DNA of 22,056 nucleotides from assembly GCA_951801155.1 (NCBI GenBank), contig CATOLK010000004.1:1-22056 (forward strand). The letters run 5' to 3'. Made by a program: the position numbers and the translations under genes. Shown here piece after piece: positions 1 through 7,239 of this stretch. The DNA is from an uncultured Rickettsiales bacterium. GTDB lineage: Bacteria; Pseudomonadota; Alphaproteobacteria; Rickettsiales; UBA1997. The notes beneath the pieces are model-generated. The model was not told where the DNA came from, ran no database searches, and worked only from the letters and a program-made list of their open reading frames with translations. Within the stretch, counting starts at the first letter, position 1. Each line of letters begins with the position of its first letter.

Positions 1-420
1 AATGATAAGTTTAATGTAGGGCTTGTGAATAGTTATGCAGAAAAACAAATGTTTTATAGTGTAAGCGGTGAAGGTAGTTTTGTAAATAGAATGAAAATAA
101 GAACTTCCAGTAGAAATAATTTGAATGATAGCCTTATCGCTATAAAATATGATAATAATAGAAAAATATTCAATAAAATTATTGAAAAATTACCTTTATT
201 TAGAATTAATAATTGTTCAATTTTGGATACTTGTAGTACAGCGTGTGGTAAATATGATTGTAATATAATACTGGATGGAATTAAAGAAGAGTTAGAAATT
301 GGTGAATTATTTGTTAGAGAAAGTGGTGGTTTAAGTTATTATTTAAATGAAGAAAAAACTAATTGTATTTATAGTAATTCACTGATTTTGAATGAAATTA
401 AAAAAATGTTTAACAAATAA
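1..420 (+). CDS. Inositol monophosphatase family phosphatase, 3' part (5' end outside window)
   Basis: The frame is open from base 1, so the gene enters from the left and only its last 139 codons are present. The stretch FYSVSGEGSFVNR matches the family's 'A..G.GAF.N' segment. After it, SILDTCSTACGKYD followed by LFVRESGG matches the C-terminal 'GSAALDLCYVAAGR-D ... VREAGG' part of IMPase/SuhB/CysQ phosphatases, which are Mg-dependent enzymes that remove phosphate from inositol phosphate, PAP or related small molecules. The usual 'PWDIAAG' metal-binding segment between these blocks reads KEELEIG, so the Trp is gone and the Asp aligns with Glu or is lost. The gene is followed 6 nt later by truB on the same strand, so the two are probably co-transcribed. 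The family call is fairly safe. The substrate, and whether the enzyme is active, cannot be told from this fragment. Confidence 0.7.
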   Translation, partial: NDKFNVGLVNSYAEKQMFYSVSGEGSFVNRMKIRTSSRNNLNDSLIAIKYDNNRKIFNKIIEKLPLFRINNCSILDTCSTACGKYDCNIILDGIKEELEIGELFVRESGGLSYYLNEEKTNCIYSNSLILNEIKKMFNK

Positions 421-426
421 ATCGAT

Positions 427-1104
427 ATGGAAGAAAGTGGTTGGCTAAATATTAATAAACCAAAAAATTGGCAATCTACTAAAGTGGTTTCAATTATTAA
501 AAAAATTACAAAAGCAAAAAAAGTAGGACATGGAGGTACACTCGATATGTTAGCAAACGGTGTACTTCCAGTCTGCATTAATAAAGCCACTAAACAAGTT
601 GAAAGTATGATGGATCATGAAAAAAGATATTTATTTCATTTGACTTTTGGAGAATTAAGGACAACTAATGATGCCGAAGGTGATATAATTGAAAAAAATG
701 ATTTTATACCTAATTTAGAAATTGTTAAGAGTATTTTGAATAGTTTTATAGGAATAATAAAACAAATTCCACCAGTATATTCTGCAATAAAGATAAATGG
801 TAAAAGAGCTAGTGATTTAGTTAGAAATGGTAGAAATGTAGAGCTTAAAGCAAGAGATATTTTAATAAAAAATATTAAAATTAATGGTTTTATTAATGAT
901 AATACTATAGAATTTGTAGTTGATTGTGGTAGAGGTTGTTATATAAGAAGTTTAGGAGTTGATATTGCAAAGGCTGTTGGCGCAATTGGTTATATTTCTA
1001 AAATAGAAAGACAAAAAGTTGGAAATTTTTTATTGGAAGATTCTCTAAATATTGAAGAAAATTTTGATTTGGAAAAAATAAAGAAAAACTTAATTATCTT
1101 GTAA
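427..1104 (+). CDS. truB: tRNA pseudouridine(55) synthase TruB
   Basis: TruB converts uridine 55 in the T-loop of most tRNAs to pseudouridine in the cytoplasm. The start WLNINKPKNWQST matches the family's 'G.l.ldKP.G.TS' opening. The catalytic loop is GHGGTLDMLANGVLP with the nucleophile Asp at residue 40. IPPVYSAIKINGKRA and CGRGCYIRSLGVDIA are the later conserved blocks. The Pro that usually follows the catalytic Asp is Met here. At 225 residues it is much shorter than the roughly 300 residues usual for bacterial TruB: the catalytic domain is present but the C-terminal RNA-binding extension is almost entirely missing, with no sign of a frameshift. The gene lies 6 nt behind the phosphatase gene, with no clear Shine-Dalgarno site. 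In many bacteria truB sits with rbfA/infB/rpsO, which is not so here. Confidence 0.93.
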   Translation: MEESGWLNINKPKNWQSTKVVSIIKKITKAKKVGHGGTLDMLANGVLPVCINKATKQVESMMDHEKRYLFHLTFGELRTTNDAEGDIIEKNDFIPNLEIVKSILNSFIGIIKQIPPVYSAIKINGKRASDLVRNGRNVELKARDILIKNIKINGFINDNTIEFVVDCGRGCYIRSLGVDIAKAVGAIGYISKIERQKVGNFLLEDSLNIEENFDLEKIKKNLIIL

Positions 1105-1175
1105 TTTATAATTTAAAACATAATTAAAATTTTATATAAAAAATCAAAAGAGTCACCTATTAAACCTAAATTTTA

Positions 1176-2450
1176 CTAGAAAAATAATTTACATTTCAAA
1201 TAAATTAAATCATACCCATTGTTTCTTTTATTATCGTTAGCAAAAATAGTTAAATCATCTATAAAATGCTCTTTAATTCTTGAATATTGTAAGGTCGTTT
1301 TTAAAAAATCTGTAGGTATCCAACTAAAAGCAATGGAAAACTCTTTATATTTTCCATAATCAAATATTTTATTTGATTTTCTATCCTGCAAATCAGTTAT
1401 AGCAAATCTAAAAGCAGTTTCAAAAGCTCCAAACCCTCCAATATCAATAGGATTATTTACTCTTACTTTTCCAAAAGCGCCCTCCTTATATTCTATAGTT
1501 TCACCAGTTAAAAGAAAACTAGTTTGTATATAATAATTTGATACTCCAAATTTTTCTTTATAATCAATGGCTGCTGGAGTTAAAAAACTTTTTGTATATT
1601 CAGCTTGCAAATTAAACCAATCAAAATTTAAAGCAAAATCTACATTAATATGTTCAACTTGTTTAAAATCATACTTTAAATTTAAATTATTATCAGATTT
1701 GTTAGGAACTTTACGCTCTTTATTATGATTTGTAACACCGTTTAAGTAATTAGCTCCTACATGAATAACATCATTTTCTTCTTTATATGGATTAAAATAT
1801 GTTTTAAAACTAAATATGTTTTTATTTATTCTATCTATATCATCATTGTAAGCGTTACCATAAACACCACTAAAAATACCAAAATTATCATTTATATATT
1901 TTATTTTTAACCCAATTCCATTATCAAAAAGAAAATTTCCAATGTTATAATATTTAGTTGTATCAGTTAATTGATAGCTATTACCATTATCTTCATTTTC
2001 CATGGATAAAGGAATATAAATTTGACCTATACTTGCAGTTATTTCTGGAGATAATTTGTAATCTAAATAAATACTATCAACTTTCATACCGTAATTAGAC
2101 CATTTTAATGTAAAATTAAAAACACTTTCCATAGATAACTGTTGCTTTATACCAAATTTCAAATTTTTTACTTTTATATTATCAAAATCTTCTACTCCAT
2201 TACTTCCGGTTAATAGATAGTTATTGTTTCCTTTATTATTTGAATGTAAAAATTCAAAATGTAACTTGCCAAAAAATTCAGTATTATTTAAAAAACTTTC
2301 TCTAACTATATTATTTTTGCTAAATTCTAATTCTTTTTTTAAATTAGCAATATCTTTCTCAAGTCTTAAAATATCTTTATCTGTTGGAATAGCATATATA
2401 TATGTTGTATACAAAAAAAATATACTAAAAAATATAAATAATTTTTTCAT
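1176..2450 (-). CDS. Outer-membrane porin, OprP/OprO-like
   Basis: The 424-residue protein begins with a Sec signal peptide: MKK, a hydrophobic stretch to about residue 20, and a likely cleavage after Ala in YIYA-IP. Residues about 25-50 form a short heptad-like coiled coil (ILRLEKDIANLKKELE), as at the N-terminus of OprP-type porins. The rest has the alternating pattern of a beta barrel. Family-like stretches are DSIYLDYKLSPEITASIGQ, TGETIEYKEGAFGKV, GAFETAFRFAITDLQD and the aromatic-ended last strand YLKCKLFF. In this family the protein forms a trimeric outer-membrane channel for anions such as phosphate or pyrophosphate; selectivity cannot be read from this sequence. The gene stands alone, convergent with truB and separated from mraY by 143 bases. 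A TTGCTT-N17-TATTTA pair lies upstream but is weak. Confidence 0.8.
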   Translation of the reverse strand: MKKLFIFFSIFFLYTTYIYAIPTDKDILRLEKDIANLKKELEFSKNNIVRESFLNNTEFFGKLHFEFLHSNNKGNNNYLLTGSNGVEDFDNIKVKNLKFGIKQQLSMESVFNFTLKWSNYGMKVDSIYLDYKLSPEITASIGQIYIPLSMENEDNGNSYQLTDTTKYYNIGNFLFDNGIGLKIKYINDNFGIFSGVYGNAYNDDIDRINKNIFSFKTYFNPYKEENDVIHVGANYLNGVTNHNKERKVPNKSDNNLNLKYDFKQVEHINVDFALNFDWFNLQAEYTKSFLTPAAIDYKEKFGVSNYYIQTSFLLTGETIEYKEGAFGKVRVNNPIDIGGFGAFETAFRFAITDLQDRKSNKIFDYGKYKEFSIAFSWIPTDFLKTTLQYSRIKEHFIDDLTIFANDNKRNNGYDLIYLKCKLFF

Positions 2451-2593
2451 ATTTTGTAAAAAAGAGTTAATTTATTTATTAAATAAACTACTAAAAAATA
2501 AAAAGCAAATTTTTATAATTTTATTGTTTTTTATAAAATAATTGTACTTTATTAAATATATTTTTGAAAAAATTTAATATTTAAAATTATTTT

Positions 2594-3637
2594 TTATATT
2601 AAAAACAGTCCTAAGGAAAAGGCACAACAAATAAAAGTAAAAATCCACATTGAAAAAACTATTTTATTTTCGCTCCAACCACATTTTTCCAAATGATGAT
2701 GAAATGGAGCCATTTTAAAAATTCTTTTACCTTTTGTTAATTTAAAATAAGCAATTTGTATAATGGTAGATGATATTTCAAATATAAATAAAAATGACAT
2801 TATTCCATATAATATTTCAATTTTCAATAATATTGAAATATAACATAAAACTGCTCCGATCATAAGACTTCCAACATCTCCCATAAATATTTTTGCTGGA
2901 TGATGATTATATATCATAAATGTACTAAAAATTGTTATAATTAATATTAAAATAATTAATATATTGTATAACAAATCATAACTTGGTTGAATTATATATA
3001 AAGAATGATAATTATTCATTAACAATAAAGTTATTATAAATAACGTAGTTGAAATTATAATAATTGGAACAGATAAAAGACCATCAAGACCATCCGTAAT
3101 ATTTGCAGCATTTGAAGAACCGCATATTATAAAAGTATAAAAAGTTAATATTAAATTTCCCAAAGGAATTTCTACATCAAATAAAGGTAATATAACTCCA
3201 GAATTTAAATATTCATAATTAGAATAACCTAAATAAAGCATACAAATAGAAGTTATTAATAATTGCAATATTAATTTTTTTGAACCTTGAAAACCCTTTG
3301 TATTATTAAAAAAAACTTTTATTAAATCATCTAATAAACCTATAATTGAAAAAGTAAATATTAAACAAATCGTAATTAAAATACTTGATAATTTCAAATT
3401 GCAAAAAAGTAATATTCCTATTATTAAAGATATAGATATTATTGCTCCTCCCATGGTTGGGGTTTTTGCTTTTGTTATCAGATGGTTGGTTGGACCTTCT
3501 TCCCTTATTGGTTGAAATTTATTGTGTTTTTTTAATAAAATTATAAAATATTTTATTCCATAAAAACTAAATAAAAAAGAAAAAGAAAAATAAACTAAAA
3601 AGTTTATCAATCCAAGATTTAAAAAGTTATAAAACAT
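2594..3637 (-). CDS. mraY: Phospho-N-acetylmuramoyl-pentapeptide transferase MraY
   Basis: MraY transfers phospho-MurNAc-pentapeptide from UDP to undecaprenyl phosphate at the inner face of the plasma membrane, making lipid I. The 347-residue protein is nearly all membrane helices (about ten). It carries the family motifs in order: KTPTMGGAI, GLLDDLIKV (Asp103 and Asp104), NAANITDGLDGL, FMGDVGSLMIGA (catalytic Asp254) and MAPFHHHLEKCGW (His313-315). Length is close to the usual 320-360. It is outside any division/cell-wall cluster: the neighbours are a porin gene and, upstream, a 347-base gap holding a repeat. Its presence shows that the cell makes at least the lipid I precursor of peptidoglycan. 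No strong Shine-Dalgarno site precedes the start. Confidence 0.96.
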   Translation of the reverse strand: MFYNFLNLGLINFLVYFSFSFLFSFYGIKYFIILLKKHNKFQPIREEGPTNHLITKAKTPTMGGAIISISLIIGILLFCNLKLSSILITICLIFTFSIIGLLDDLIKVFFNNTKGFQGSKKLILQLLITSICMLYLGYSNYEYLNSGVILPLFDVEIPLGNLILTFYTFIICGSSNAANITDGLDGLLSVPIIIISTTLFIITLLLMNNYHSLYIIQPSYDLLYNILIILILIITIFSTFMIYNHHPAKIFMGDVGSLMIGAVLCYISILLKIEILYGIMSFLFIFEISSTIIQIAYFKLTKGKRIFKMAPFHHHLEKCGWSENKIVFSMWIFTFICCAFSLGLFLI

Positions 3638-3984
3638 TAAAAAGTATTATTTATTAATAATAATTATTAATTCATATTTTTTTAAAAAATCAATATTTAA
3701 TTTTTTACTAAAATTTATTTTTTCTACAACATACCATAAATAGTAACATTAAAATATTAATATACATATATAAGATATTATACATAAACATTATATATTT
3801 ATATATACTATTAAAGTAATTAAAAAACTACAAAAAAAATATATTTTTCTATAAAATCAGATCTTAATTCAAAATACTTAAAACTTTTAAATGAAAACGA
3901 TCATTTAGAAAGAATAGTTGTCTACTGATATAAAAAATAGAACTATTTGTTAAAAAATAACTTTTTAAAAATACCACTAAAAAC
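3638..3984. other. Intergenic gap between ybeY and mraY
   Basis: This 347-base gap is almost pure A+T and has no credible coding frame. It contains one copy of the dispersed intergenic repeat (about 3782-3891). Beyond that I see only A+T-rich sequence, including a weak dyad AAATAG/CTATTT near 3937-3950 that could end ybeY transcription but lacks G+C pairs. Confidence 0.6.
3782..3891 (+). repeat. Dispersed intergenic repeat, copy A
   Basis: This block aligns with the copies at 6931-7030 (+) and 13860-13969 (-). The best-matching 28 bases, 3863-3890, agree with the third copy at 25 positions (from CTTAATTCAAAATACTT onward). Upstream, the segment from ACATAAACATT to TACTATTAAAG aligns with GCATAAAAAATTGC to TACTATTTAAATG of the third copy. 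A looser resemblance may extend the element left to about 3768 and right to about 3980. Confidence 0.6.
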
Positions 3985-4485
3985 CTAAAGAATATATGGA
4001 TTTTCAATTTCAAATTTTTTTAATACTTCAATTTCAATACCTTCCATCTCTTCCATATCTTTTTCTTCAATATGATCATAACCAAATAAATGCAATAAGC
4101 TATGTATTATCAAATGGATTAAATGATTTCTAAAAATTTTATTTTGTTCTAAAGCTTCTTTTTCTATTGTTTCAAAAGATAGAACTATATCTCCTAAAAC
4201 AATATAATCCTCAAATTTTATAATATTAAAAAATTCTTTTTCGTATAAAGGAAAGGATAATACATTGGTACTTTTATCAATGTTTCTAAATTGTTTGTTT
4301 AATTTTTGAATATTTTTATCATTTGTAAACGTTACTGATATTTCGATAGTTTTTTTAGGTAAAATTCCAAAATTTAAAATATCTATAGTTTTATTAAAAA
4401 TATTTTTTATAAAACTTGTAATTTCAGTTTTTTGTAAATACTTCAACCAATTTTTATCTTCTATATAATAATTTATTTTTATCAT
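3985..4485 (-). CDS. ybeY: Endoribonuclease YbeY (rRNA maturation factor)
   Basis: YbeY is a zinc-dependent single-strand endoribonuclease needed for 16S rRNA 3' maturation and ribosome quality control. The 166-residue protein has the metal motif IIHSLLHLFGYDH with His128, His132 and His138 at the canonical 4 and 6 residue spacing. It also has the upstream block KQFRNIDKSTNVLSFP, including the conserved Arg. Length is normal (about 155-170). The ATG begins three bases after the fabH stop (TAA AAA ATG), so it is almost certainly translated from the rpmF-plsX-fabH transcript. This is unusual company: ybeY is most often found with phoH and a corC-type gene. There is no separate Shine-Dalgarno site, which fits coupled translation. 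Confidence 0.94.
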   Translation of the reverse strand: MIKINYYIEDKNWLKYLQKTEITSFIKNIFNKTIDILNFGILPKKTIEISVTFTNDKNIQKLNKQFRNIDKSTNVLSFPLYEKEFFNIIKFEDYIVLGDIVLSFETIEKEALEQNKIFRNHLIHLIIHSLLHLFGYDHIEEKDMEEMEGIEIEVLKKFEIENPYIL

Positions 4486-4488
4486 TTT

Positions 4489-5451
4489 TTACCATTTTAT
4501 TAAAGTACTACCCCAAGTCATTCCGCCCCCTATTCCTTCTAAAGCAATTAAATCACCTTTTTTAATTCTATTATTTTGAACAGCATAGTTTAAAGCTAAT
4601 GGAATTGAGGCAGCTGATGTATTTGCATGTAATGCAACTGTACTTATAATTTTTTCTGAACTTAAATTTAATTTTTTTCCTACAGCTTCAATAATTCTTT
4701 GGTTTGCCTGATGTGGTATTAATAAATCTATATTTTCAGTACTTAAACCAACCTTTTCAAGTGTTTCCAAAATACAAGAATATAATTTATTTACAGCTAT
4801 TTTAAAAACTTCTTTCCCTTCCATTTCTATAAAACCAATTTCTCTATTAAACGAAACACCACCGCTAGTTTTTAAAATATTAAAATATTGTCCATTACTA
4901 TGAAGACTTGAAGCCAAAATACCTTCAGTTTTATTTTCTGTGGCTTGGAGAATTACAGCCCCTGCCCCATCTCCAAATAAAACACATGTTGTTCTATCTT
5001 CCCAATTTACTATCCTTGAAAGTGTTTCTGACCCGACAACTATCACATTCTTAGCTTTTAAACTTTTTATTAATGAATCAGCTAAATCTAAAGCATAAAT
5101 AAATCCACAGCATACAGCTTGTATATCAAAAGAAAAACAATTTTCTTTTATTCCTAATTTATTTTGTAAAATTGTCGCAGTTGATGGAAAAGTTCTGTCT
5201 GGAGTTGTTGTTGCTACAATAATAGTATCTATATCATCTATACTTAAATTCGCATTATTTATAGCTTTTTTAGCAGCCTCAAATGCTAAATCAGATGTTA
5301 ATTCACCATCGTTGGCAATATGTCTTTCTTTAATCCCTGTTCTTTCGGTTATCCAAGTATCACTTGTTTCTACAAGTAATTCCATATATTTATTATCATA
5401 TATCTTATTTGGTAAATAACCCCCTACTCCAATAATTTTTGAATTTGGCAT
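4489..5451 (-). CDS. fabH: Beta-ketoacyl-ACP synthase III FabH
   Basis: FabH starts type II fatty-acid synthesis by condensing an acyl-CoA (usually acetyl-CoA) with malonyl-ACP. The 320-residue protein has the Cys-His-Asn triad: Cys114 in QAVCCGF, His247 in IPHQANQR and Asn277 in HANTSAAS. It also has the glycine-rich C-terminal loop GIGGGMTWGS. A second Cys lies directly after the catalytic one, where Ala is usual. The gene is 12 bases downstream of plsX and 3 bases upstream of ybeY, all on one strand, forming the conserved rpmF-plsX-fabH cluster. No strong ribosome-binding site is visible, so translation may be coupled to plsX. Confidence 0.97.
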   Translation of the reverse strand: MPNSKIIGVGGYLPNKIYDNKYMELLVETSDTWITERTGIKERHIANDGELTSDLAFEAAKKAINNANLSIDDIDTIIVATTTPDRTFPSTATILQNKLGIKENCFSFDIQAVCCGFIYALDLADSLIKSLKAKNVIVVGSETLSRIVNWEDRTTCVLFGDGAGAVILQATENKTEGILASSLHSNGQYFNILKTSGGVSFNREIGFIEMEGKEVFKIAVNKLYSCILETLEKVGLSTENIDLLIPHQANQRIIEAVGKKLNLSSEKIISTVALHANTSAASIPLALNYAVQNNRIKKGDLIALEGIGGGMTWGSTLIKW

Positions 5452-5463
5452 TTTTATATAAAT

Positions 5464-6519
5464 TTATTGATTATTTTCTATTTCTATTTCTGCTTCATTA
5501 AGAATATTTATGATTTTTTCATTAATATTTCCTTTTATAAGTTTTAATGTATTTTCTATAGCACAACAAAAAGCTTGTCCATTAGCATTTCCGTGACTTT
5601 TTACAGAAATTCCATTCAATCCTATAAATAAAGCTCCGTTATAGTTATCAGGATTCATTTTTTTCTTAAATTTTTTAAGAGAATTAAATAAAAATATTGA
5701 ACCTATAATAGTTAAAATAGAATGTTTTAACATATTCTTAATATTAGATGTTAGAAATTTTACAGTTCCTTCAATTGTTTTTAAAGCAACGTTTCCAGTA
5801 AAACCATCTGTAACTATAACATCTACAATATTTCTAAAAATATCGTTACCTTCAACAAAGCCATAAAAGCTATCTTTTAGAGGACTTTCTTTTAACATAA
5901 CGGCTGTATGTTTTACAACATCATTACCTTTTAAATCTTCGGAACCAACATTCAACAAACCAATTCTTGGTGTCTCCTTTCCTACCATTGCACTATAATA
6001 AATACTTCCCATAAGTGCAAATTGGTATAAGTTTTCTGAAGTGCAATCTATATTTGCTCCCATATCCAATAATGCAACACTAGCCCCATTTTGTACTGGC
6101 ATAGTTTGTATTAAGGCTGGTCTATCGACATTAGGTAAAGTTCTTAATAATAGTTTTGAAATAGCCATAAGAGCACCTGTATTTCCTGCAGATATACAGG
6201 CATTAGCTCTTTTTTCCTTAACCGATTCTATAGCTAACCACATACTCGAATCTTTTCCACGTCTTACAGCAATGGATGGCTTTTCTTCACTAGATATCTT
6301 TTTATCTGTATGAACTATATCATAATAAATTGTTTCTTTTTTATACTTTCTTAATTCTTTTTCTATTAATTCAGAATTACCAAACAGTAAAAATTTTATA
6401 TTATCTTTCAAATGTTTGTTTTTTTTAAAAAATATCGCCATACCTTCTATAATTGCCGAAGGAGAATTATCTCCTCCAAAACAATCTAGTGAAATCACAA
6501 TCTCATCATTTAATTTCAT
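5464..6519 (-). CDS. plsX: Phosphate acyltransferase PlsX
   Basis: PlsX makes acyl-phosphate from acyl-ACP, the acyl donor for PlsY in the first step of phospholipid synthesis; it is a soluble enzyme that associates with the membrane. The 351-residue protein has the family blocks SLDCFGGDNSPS near the N-terminus, SSEEKPSIAVRRGKDSSM, SAGNTGALMA, LDMGANIDC, NVGSEDLKGND, EGNDIF, VTDGFTGNVALK and, near the end, GLNGISVKSHGNAN. Length matches the usual 330-360. It lies 39 bases after rpmF and 12 bases before fabH, the standard order that ties lipid supply to ribosome production. Confidence 0.96.
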   Translation of the reverse strand: MKLNDEIVISLDCFGGDNSPSAIIEGMAIFFKKNKHLKDNIKFLLFGNSELIEKELRKYKKETIYYDIVHTDKKISSEEKPSIAVRRGKDSSMWLAIESVKEKRANACISAGNTGALMAISKLLLRTLPNVDRPALIQTMPVQNGASVALLDMGANIDCTSENLYQFALMGSIYYSAMVGKETPRIGLLNVGSEDLKGNDVVKHTAVMLKESPLKDSFYGFVEGNDIFRNIVDVIVTDGFTGNVALKTIEGTVKFLTSNIKNMLKHSILTIIGSIFLFNSLKKFKKKMNPDNYNGALFIGLNGISVKSHGNANGQAFCCAIENTLKLIKGNINEKIINILNEAEIEIENNQ

Positions 6520-6558
6520 TATATTTATATGTAATTGCTATAAAATAAAATAATAAAG

Positions 6559-6795
6559 TTATTCTTCTACTACTGTAGCCTCTTCTTTATTATATTCAGT
6601 TTCTTCAACTTTTTTCTTTTCTTCTACAACTTTTCTACCATTGTAAAAACCATCTTTTGAAATATGGTGTGGTAATTGATACTCACCTGTGTCCTTATTA
6701 ATTATAACATTAGGCATTTTTGCCTTATAAGTTCCGTTTCCACCTCTTCTCAATCCTCTCTTTGATGGTGAAGTTTTTTTCTTTGGTACTGCCAT
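6559..6795 (-). CDS. rpmF: 50S ribosomal protein L32 (zinc-free form, acidic tail)
   Basis: The start MAVPKKKTSPSKRGLRRG is diagnostic of L32, and NKDTGEYQLPHH is the second conserved block. The two Cys pairs that bind zinc in many L32 proteins are absent, as is normal in alphaproteobacteria. At 78 residues it is longer than the usual 57-66: the extra length is a Glu/Lys-rich, net acidic C-terminal tail (from about residue 58 to ATVVEE). The ATG is preceded by AAGGG at a good distance. It is the first gene of the rpmF-plsX-fabH-ybeY unit. The DUF177/YceD gene that often precedes rpmF is not present within the 440-base gap upstream. Confidence 0.95.
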   Translation of the reverse strand: MAVPKKKTSPSKRGLRRGGNGTYKAKMPNVIINKDTGEYQLPHHISKDGFYNGRKVVEEKKKVEETEYNKEEATVVEE

Positions 6796-6845
6796 GTTTT
6801 CCCTTGTTTGTTACTATTTATTAAAATACATGAGTAATATTTTAT

Positions 6846-6873
6846 ATTATAAATTTAATTTTTCAATAATCAA
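6846..6873 (-). promoter_or_regulatory. Probable sigma-70 promoter of the rpmF operon
   Basis: On the minus strand TTGATT (6868-6873) and TATAAT (6846-6851) are separated by 16 bases, about 50 bases upstream of the rpmF start. An overlapping alternative is TTGAAA with TAAAAT. In such A+T-rich DNA chance matches are common, but the perfect -10 and good position support it. Confidence 0.5.
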
Positions 6874-6930
6874 TAGTGTGTTTTAAATAATTTTTGAAAA
6901 AACACTACTTAAAAATTTATAAATAAACTT

Positions 6931-7030
6931 TCTATATAAAAATTTACTTATTTATCAATGCTATTAAAATAATTAAAAATTACAAAATATAATTTTCACA
7001 AAATTTCAAATCTTACTTCAAAATAATGAG
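6931..7030 (+). repeat. Dispersed intergenic repeat, copy B
   Basis: Bases 6989-7024 match 13873-13909 (opposite strand) in 35 of 37 aligned columns, with one gap and one mismatch (TTTTCACAAAATTTCAAATC in this copy). Upstream, TTTCTATATAAAAATT to GCTATTAAAATAATT aligns more loosely with the terminal part and start of the third copy. The same block is present, more diverged, at 3782-3891. Confidence 0.7.
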
Positions 7031-7174
7031 TATATATAGAAATAACATTTTTAGATAAAAAAATTAAAAATAAACAAAAAAATTATATTAATTAAAAAAG
7101 CGAAATTAAAATCAATAAATGATGGTCAAAAACTTTTTAATTTATAATATTTGTTTAGTAACGCATTTAAAATA

Positions 7175-7205
7175 TTGACTTATTAAATCATACTCATATT
7201 ATAAT
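7175..7205 (+). promoter_or_regulatory. Candidate promoter of the 782-residue orphan gene
   Basis: TTGACT (7175-7180) is followed by TATTAT at a 16-base spacing (7197-7202), or by a perfect TATAAT (7200-7205) at 19 bases. It lies about 35 bases before the chosen start codon. Confidence 0.45.
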
Positions 7206-7239
7206 TATTAATTAATAATTAATTATGGAGATAAAAATA

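Larger units (their letters stand above)
6796..7239. other. Divergent intergenic gap between rpmF and the 782-residue orphan
   Basis: About 440 bases of A+T-rich sequence without a credible frame. It holds the likely rpmF promoter (left side, minus strand), one copy of the dispersed repeat (about 6931-7030), and the likely promoter of the rightward orphan gene (about 7175-7205). The stretch between 7030 and 7170 has no recognisable feature beyond a possible decayed right end of the repeat near 7128-7150. Confidence 0.6.

Noticed and set aside
2473..2490. Dyad TTTATTTA/TAAATAAA (minus strand) in the porin leader as an operator
   Set aside because: Only A and T; such dyads are expected by chance at this base composition.
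2224..2541. A 105-residue plus-strand frame opposite the 5' part of the porin gene
   Set aside because: Antisense shadow of a gene with a clear signal peptide and barrel pattern; no ribosome site, low-complexity Phe/Leu/Lys/Asn product.
6041..6313. A 90-residue plus-strand frame opposite plsX
   Set aside because: Antisense to a well-conserved enzyme; no independent signals.
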